From Solen grandis (taxonomy: Eukaryota > Mollusca > Bivalvia > Adapedonta > Solenidae), in the NCBI GenBank assembly GCA_021229015.1, contig CM037777.1, positions 29,949,496 through 30,013,495 of the forward strand: a stretch of 64,000 nt of DNA, in the 5' to 3' direction. A model generated the notes under the pieces. That model was not told the origin of the DNA. It did no database searches and saw only the letters and a list, made by a program, of their open reading frames with translations. The translations under genes and the position numbers were made by a program. This document shows positions 57,023-64,000 of this stretch, in pieces. Within the stretch, counting starts at the first letter, position 1, and each line of letters opens with the position of its first letter.

Positions 57023-57709
57023 GTAAGTGATGTTAGAATGATTCAATGAAGTGGGAGTGGTGAAAACAACATGAAAGCACAAAAAAACACTCTCTAGTCA
57101 AGTTTTTAATGTTGAAATATGTATAAACATAAACTGTCCGTTCTGATTTTGTATATATAGTCACGTAATACAATATGATGAAGCGTTATAACATGCACCA
57201 TTAGTCCTACTGTTTGTATCTTAAATTCCCTATATTATTTAATCCAGGAAGGCATTCATAATCCTATAGTGTCACTCCTAGGCCTTATGATTTCCTTTTC
57301 GTGTGTTGCTAGTGCTTTAGATATGATCAAATTTGAGATCTTTAATGATTATTGTGAGGTGTGAATACACTGTTAACAACTCTTGTATAAATATTGTCAA
57401 TGTATAATTATCCCCTCTTGAACCCATAAAAAAAAAAAAAAAAAATTATATAGGGCAACTAATTTTTTCAAAATCATTTGACAAAAAGTTATGCTGCATT
57501 TATTATTGTTGTATTATCTTTTTGATTTGTGTACCAATATTTTCATTAATATTATTACAATAATTCCAATCACATGATTCTGGGTAAAATGTTGAGGGAT
57601 TGTAAGTCATTGATATATGTCATTGAAAGATATTTTGAACAAACCAGTGAAAGGGTGGTTGCATGAGCTATGAATAAAAAAAAATGTATGCATTTTAGTT
57701 CATCTTTTT

Positions 57710-58921
57710 AGCTCACATGAGCACAACGTGCTCAAGGTGAGCTTTTCTGATCGCCTTTTGTCCGGCGTCCGGCGTCCGTCGTCCGTGCGTCCGGCGTCAA
57801 CAATTGCTTCAAACAACATCTCCTCCTAAACGGCTTGGCCAATTTGAAAAATATTTTGCAGGAATGTTCCTTGGATGAAGCTCTACTAAAGTTGTATAAA
57901 TGGTTCTGGTCCATTGCATAATTAGGTCACAGGAGCTAAAAATAGATTTTAAAAATGCAAACTTTGAAAATCTTCTTCTGCAAAACTGCAAGGCCTCTAG
58001 AGCTTAGATATTTGGTATGTAGCATCATCTTATGGGCCACTACCAAGATTGTACAAATCATAGCCCTATGATGATAAATGACCCCGCACCAGGGGTCACT
58101 TGTTTTACATAGAGTTATATAGAAAAATCTTAAAAAGTCTTCTTCTATGAATCCATAAGGCCTAGAGCTAAGATATTTGGTATGTAGCATCATCTTATGG
58201 GCCACTACCAAGATTGTACAAATCATAGCCCTATGGTGATAAATGACCCCGCACCAGGGGTCACTTGTTTTACATAGAGTTATATAGGAAAATCTTAAAA
58301 AATCTTCTTCTATGAATCCATAAGGCCTAGAGCTTAGATATTTGGTATGACATCATCTTATGGCCACTACCAAGATTGTACAAATCATAGCCCTATGGTG
58401 ATAAAGACCCCGCACCAGGGGTCACTTGTTTTACATAGAGTTATATAGGAAAATCTTAAAAAATCTTCTTCCATGAATGCATAAGGCCTAGAGCTTAGAT
58501 ATTTGGTATGAAACATCATCTTATAGGCCACTACCAAGTTTGTACAAATCATAGCCCTATGGTGATAAATGACCCCGCACCAGGGGTCACTTGTTTTACA
58601 TAGAGTTATATAGGAAAATCTTAAAAAATCTTCTTCTATGAATCAATAAGGCCTAGAGCTAAGATTTTTGGTATGTAGTTGCATCTAATGGTTTATTACA
58701 AAGATTTTCAAAGTCTTAGCCCTACGGTGATAAATGACCCTGCGCCCAAGTCTTCTCTGAAACCATATGGCCCATTGCTTAGATATTTGGTGTGTAGTAT
58801 TGTCAGGGGTAAAATGTTTTAGATTAAGTTATATCAGAATCCTTGTCTGTTTAAAAACCTTGACATCAGTTGAAGCAATGGTACTCAGGTGAGCGATTCA
58901 GGGCCATCATGGCCCTCTTGT
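57710..58921 (+). repeat. Hairpin/(GTCC)n-headed repeat element with ~170-bp tandem units
   Basis: Head AGCTCACATGAGCACAACGT (hairpin GAGCAC..GTGCTC), then GTCCGGCGTCCGGCGTCCGT. About five units follow (landmarks AGATATTTGGTATGTAGCAT, GACCCCGCACCAGGGGTCAC, TCTTCTTCTATGAAT). The end is the hairpin GGGCCATCATGGCCC then TCTTGTTTT. ORFs inside are artefacts. Confidence 0.8.
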
Positions 58922-59270
58922 TTTATTTCTGTTTGTTCTTAAAGCAGCTAATTCACAGATGATTGGTATTTAATTAATCTAAATAAAAAAAAATCTACTC
59001 TGACTGCAATTAATGTCATCTCAACTCTTAATTCCTACAAAATACATATCTCTGCCTGTAATGCTACCTACATCCATATGCAATATAATTATGATGATAT
59101 GCATTTAACAAATTGTAAGGCACTATTTGTATGGAGATACTGACACATCATTATATATCCCATGCTCCTACGTAAATTCATTTCTTCTATGTTCCTCAAA
59201 ATTTTCTTTCTCTTGATAGGTGGTCAAAATTAATAATCACAGTACACTTAAAAACTTAATCAGCTGTTTT
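58922..59270. other. Non-coding, no feature seen
   Basis: AT-rich spacer between two repeat elements. Confidence 0.5.
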
Positions 59271-59271
59271 T

Positions 59272-60350
59272 AGCTCGACTATTTTTTGGAGAATATGAGA
59301 GCTATTCTACTCGCCCCAGCGTCAGCGTCGATGTCGGCGTCGGCGTTGGCAGTCATATCTAAGAAACCAGTAGGTGTATTGCAATCAATCTTCACACAAG
59401 CCTTTCTAGGCACAAAACAAACCTAGAGAACCAAGAGGGACAACTCTTGATTGAATTTTACTCAAATTATGGGCCTTTTTCAACTTAGAAATTTGCGTTA
59501 ACATTTTTGGTTAAAGTTTTTCTGCAACTAAGTTAATATCATAACTCTGTAACAACTAAGTGTATTGGATTTAAACTTTACACAAGTCTTCCTAAGCATG
59601 AAACCAACCTGCAGAACCAAGATGGACAACCCTTGCTAGAATTTTACTTAAATTATGGGCCTTTTTCGGCTTAGAAATTGGCGTTAACATTTTTGGTTAA
59701 AGTTTTTTGCAACTAAGTTAATATTATTACTCAGTAAGCACTTGGTTTATTGGATATAAACTTCACACAAGTCTTCCTAAACATGAAATGGACCTGCAGA
59801 ACCAAGATGAACAAGTCTTGCTAGAATTTTACTCAAATTATGGGCCTTTTTCGACTTAGAAATTTGCGTTAACATTTTTGGTTAAAGTTTTTCTGCAACT
59901 AAGTTAATATTATTACTCAGTAAGCACTTGGTGTATTGGATTTAAACTTCACACAAGTCTTCCTAAACATGAAATGGACCTGCAGAACCAAGATGAACAA
60001 GTCTTGCTAGAATTTTACTCAAATTATGGGCCTTTTTCGACTTAGAAATTTGCGTTAACATTTTTGGTTAAAGTTTTTCTGCAACTAAGTTAATATTATT
60101 ACTCAGTAAGCACTTGGTGTATTGGATTTAAACTTCATACAAGTCTTCCTAAACATAAAATGGACCTGCAGAACCAAGATGAACAACTCATGCTAGAATT
60201 TTACTTAAATCATGGGCCTTTTTCGACTTAGAAATTTGCGTTAACATTTTTGGTTAAAGTTTTTTGCAACTAAATTAATGTCATTACTCAGTAACCCCTT
60301 GGTGTATTGGATTTAAACTTCACACAAGTCATCCCAGACATGAACCAAAC
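59272..60350 (+). repeat. Array of ~180-bp repeats with GTCGGCGTCGGCG head
   Basis: AGCTCGACTATTTTTTGGAG, then CAGCGTCGATGTCGGCGTCG, then five to six copies of a ~180-bp unit (landmarks AACTTCACACAAGTCTTCCT, ATTATGGGCCTTTTTCGAC, TTTGCGTTAACATTTTTGG). The two middle copies are nearly identical, so recent expansion or an assembly duplication is likely. Confidence 0.85.
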
Positions 60351-60505
60351 CTGCAGAACTAAAATTTTAATAAATTTAATTAATTAAATTTAATTAATTA
60401 AATAAATAATAATTATTAAATACTTATAGAAAATTAAAAAATTGCATTAACTTTTTTTATTTAATACAATAACTATTATATATTAATTTAAATAATATTT
60501 ATTTT

Positions 60506-61014
60506 AACAAGAGCTGTCCGAAAGACAGCATGCTCGACTATTTGGGTATTTGATAGTGACGCAATACCATTGTATTAAAGCAGCATTAAAATAATTTATG
60601 TGACTCAATTTAGCAGACATGCAACAAACCGGCAGAACTAAGATTTTAAGAAATTTTATTAATTAAATTTAATAAATAGTAATTAAGTTTAATTAATTAA
60701 TTATAATTATAAAATACTTAAACAAAATTAAATTTATATAACCTTTACATTACAATGACTATTAAACATTAATATAAATGATATTTAATTTTAATTTAAT
60801 TAAATAGGAAATATGAGACAACCAACATATCAAAGATGAACTTTTCCATGATTTTTTTTTCGAATTATGACCTGAGTTTTACTGAGAATTAAAGGGAACA
60901 TGCTGCTAAATTGAGTCACATAAATTATTTTAATACTGCTTTAATACAATGGTATTGCGTCACTATCAAATACCCGAATAGTCGAGCATGCTGTCTTTCG
61001 GACAGCTCTTGTTT
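60506..61014. repeat. Fold-back element, ~110-bp inverted arms
   Basis: ACAAGAGCTGTCCGAAAGAC at the left and GTCTTTCGGACAGCTCTTGT at the right begin arms that match inward to about 60,620 and 60,898 (TGTGACTCAATTTAGCAG). The loop of ~280 bases is AT-rich (TTAATTAAATTTAATTAA). No gene. Confidence 0.85.
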
Positions 61015-61276
61015 GTGTTGTAATCTGTGATGTTTAGTTATAACAGAATCATTGATTTTCTCATAATCTTAAATATGATGCAGGCTGATCAGGTTTTATA
61101 TTGTTTTGTATATTCATTGATACATATCAGATGATGGAGGGAAAATATTGTAAAACCTGGAAGTTGTGTGAATTGTCCAGGTTTTTTTTTTTCGCTCATG
61201 CAGTATCATGAAAATCTGACATTTCCTGATGAAATGTTTATCTTGTTTTTGACAATATTATTGTGTCGTCTGCATA

Positions 61277-62134
61277 GCATGGCAGACACATAGGGATCAC
61301 TTTGTCCGTCGTCGTCGGCGTCGTCGTCGGCGTCACACTTTCTTGTCCGGAGCATAACTCGAAAAGTATTTGAGGTATCACCTTGAAACTTAAAACATGG
61401 ATAGATCACATTGAGGTGGAGTGCAGTGCACAAGAATGATAACTCTGCTGTATTTTTGATTTTACCCTTTGTTGATTCTTAGATTTTTTTTTGTCCGGCC
61501 AAAAAAAGGTGACTCTGACTTTAATATTTTCTTAATTTTTGTCCAGGGCATAACTCAAAAAGTATTTGAGGTGCTGACTTAAAACTTTATAGATCTCAAT
61601 GATCTGAGTGCAGTGCACATGAATGATAACTCTGTTTCTCTTTTTCCTTTTTTCCCTTTGTTGATACTCAGACTTCATTTTTGTCTGGAGCATAACACGA
61701 AAAGTATTTGAGGTATTACTTTGAAACCTCACAGGTGGAAAGATCTCATGGAGTGCATTGTGCAAGAATGATAACTGTTGTATTTTTGGAGTTATTTCCC
61801 TTTGTTTATTTTTTTGGATTTAATTCTTGTGTGGTGCATAACTTGTAAAGTATTTGAAGTGTTGCCTTAAACATTTATAGTAGATAGATCTCATTGGTCT
61901 GAGTGCAGTACACAAGAATGATAACTCAATAATGATAATGATGACTACAAACTTGCAACATATATATAATTAACGTCATAAGTGCTTAATGACGTCATAA
62001 TTTTTCTTACAGTTAATGTTTTGAATTCATAGTCATTCTGAAACTCCTCTGATGAAGACTGTATAGTCGAAAGTGCTCGGGAAAATTATTACATATTGCA
62101 CTGTTTGAATATTTTATTCCCCCCCCCAAAAAAA

Positions 62135-62171
<37 letters not shown>

Positions 62172-62311
62172 ATTTGGTGTTAATTTGTACCTCACAAAAT
62201 AGATTATGCTTTATCAATAATTTGTCAAAAGATCGATTTTCTAGTCAATTCTTTCATCAAACATGCTTAAATGCAGGCGACACAAGTGTTCCGAGGAACA
62301 CCCACATCTAG
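61277..62311 (+). repeat. Repeat element with (GTCGTCGGC)n head and Helitron-like 3' end
   Basis: Head CACTTTGTCCGTCGTCGTCG. Four degenerate ~160-bp units follow (landmarks GGAGCATAACTCGAAAAGTA, GTGCAGTGCACAAGAATGAT). A 62,096-62,170 interruption holds a C run, (TA)n and (GT)n. The end is the hairpin GTGTTCCGAGGAACAC, then CCACAT, then CTAG and TTTTT. The last part may belong to a separate element. Confidence 0.6.
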
Positions 62312-64000
62312 TTTTTATAAATAATCATATCAATTAAATTTATTAAAAAATATGCTTCATGTTTTCAGAATTTCATATTAGGAGTTTTATTATTAAATTG
62401 TGTTATTTTGGTTTTTAATTTTATTTCATGGTGTAATTTAATGGCTTATTATGTGGCATAGGATTAAGTGAGACATGTCAGTATGTAAATAAGATGTATA
62501 AGAGACGATATTGAGACCTAATATTGATTTATTGATCAGATAGGCTGGTTTTATGTTAATGAACACGTATAACCAATGGGTCACCAATGCGTGTCACTGC
62601 AGCTCAGTGTGTCTTCATACATAATCATTATGAATTAATGACATGAACAGGATTTAATGAGTGACTCAGAGGCAGATATTGATGTTTTCAATTTGAAATG
62701 CAAGATATTTACTATGGTAAATATTGAATGAATGCTTCTGCCTTAGATTCCATGTTTACATGATCTATAAGTCACATAATTCTACTTTGGCCATATTGGG
62801 TTTGAATTTAATTATCCCTGAGAGACCTAGGATTTTTTTTGGATTGTAATATAGAAATACATTTTCCCTTATCAAATTGTAATATTAAATCATGCATTCA
62901 CCTATTATGCTGGTTGGATTTTAAAAAAAGATGTTTGAAAATGTCTTGTTTACAATTGAAAGGTTCCTCAAAAGAAAAATCTCTTGTCCCAATTAAAGTC
63001 CATTTGATAAACTATTATTGTGTGACATTTTCACCTCCTCTTAACGGCATTGACAAATATAGAGCAGATGACCCAGTTATTATCTCTTAGCTGTAGTCTA
63101 TATAAACATCCTTCAAATTAGAAGCTTATACAGTTCATATCTTGAGGATCCAAAGTGTCTGCATGTTCATGCAAGCTTTTTCCGTCAAAATGAATCATTC
63201 TCTTCAGTAATCCGCCATTTTTTTTTTAAATTTAAAACTCATATATAATTAAACTGTAAAAATACCTCTTAAATGTTCTACCAGAACTTCACTCAACTAG
63301 TCTATTTATGGAAAAGTTGATTTAGATGAAAATAGATATAATCAATTTTAATCAACATGGGATTTATAATACCAAATGCAATTAATAAGCTTTAACATCA
63401 TTACTTAATAGCAAGTAAACATTAGCATAAAGCTATTTGCTGACCAAAGTACTAAGTTAATTATATCATGCAAATGCAAAACAAAACAGCCTGCAAAGAC
63501 AATAAGGTATAAACGGTCTAATTTAAACCTCACATGTCTTCTGTTTAAAACAGTTCCAGATGAATACGTTATGCATGTTGCCCTTGAATGCTCCATAAGT
63601 TTGCATTGTATTGGTATTAATTGTTACAATGACTTTTTTTGAATAATTTGTTCATGAATATGATTAAAAAATGATTATTAAGTTACATATTTTGTAATAT
63701 TGAAAATGAAATAATTTTTGTACAAGATTTTACGAGATTTGTATTGGCCCTGATCGTATGATATGTACAAATTTGACCTGTGTTTCAATTCTATTAGAAA
63801 TTAATTTAAAGTGTTGATCTCATTTGCAATTGCTGGCATTACCTGTTCTGACAAAGATAGATATTCAAAGGTTTACTTGCCTTGCTTTTAGAAAGTTTTG
63901 CCTTTTCTGTGGAAAATCATAGAACCTTTGAAGCAATTATAAACATCATCAAAATTAGAGTGAAGGCTTGGTGCAATACTATTGCAATTAACTACATATA
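62312..64000. other. Non-coding, no feature seen
   Basis: AT-rich sequence. Short ORFs (for example 62,839-63,090) have no splice context or protein-like composition. Further exons of the secreted-protein gene could follow beyond the window. Confidence 0.5.

Overview
This window reads as animal nuclear DNA, most likely from a bivalve mollusc. It is AT-rich, its genes are split by canonical GT-AG introns, and most of it is mobile-element debris of bivalve type: arrays of 140-180 bp repeats headed by (TCCG)n-like stretches, a tRNA-derived SINE, many short inverted-repeat elements with TA target duplications, and DIRS-type retrotransposons. The organism is inferred from repeat style, not from a diagnostic gene. 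There is no prokaryotic signal. Two 100-base N gaps (6048-6147, 31819-31918) break the assembly.

Host genes. (1) At 1-651, minus strand, two exons of an unrecognised lysine-rich protein with a 12-residue tandem repeat. (2) At 35.0-51.7 kb, minus strand, thirteen coding exons of a TEX11 (SPO22/ZIP4-like meiotic TPR protein) orthologue, from its start codon to the middle of the protein; a probable untranslated first exon lies at 56.74 kb. (3) At 56,894-57,022, plus strand, the signal-peptide exon of a secreted cysteine-containing protein, possibly chitobiase-like, head to head with that untranslated exon. (4) At 18.1 and 30.9 kb, plus strand, two RG/Ala/Pro-rich exons of an unidentified gene.

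Mobile elements. From 11,480 to 17,922 a six-exon gene of the DUF7869 type sits between 25-bp inverted repeats, so it looks like the transposase-like gene of a DNA transposon; it carries nonsense, frameshift and splice-donor lesions. From 19,287 to 29,536 a TIR element with terminal GATACGAT-rich arrays contains two smaller TA-flanked elements and a 5-kb DIRS retrotransposon with both inverted terminal repeats and an internal complementary region. A second, decayed DIRS/Ngaro-like element (minus strand, about 6.1-9.4 kb) has RT, gag-like and SGNH-hydrolase ORFs. At 52,652-55,257, inside the first TEX11 intron, lies an element whose ends are packed with ACGTACGT-centred palindromes and which encloses an unknown two-exon reading frame.

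The rest is intron or intergenic DNA with repeat arrays at 11.7-13.3, 18.4-19.3, 30.0-30.5, 33.8-34.9, 42.5-44.1, 55.7-56.2, 57.7-58.9, 59.3-60.5 and 61.3-62.3 kb. Several end in a hairpin followed by CTAG and a T run, as Helitrons do.
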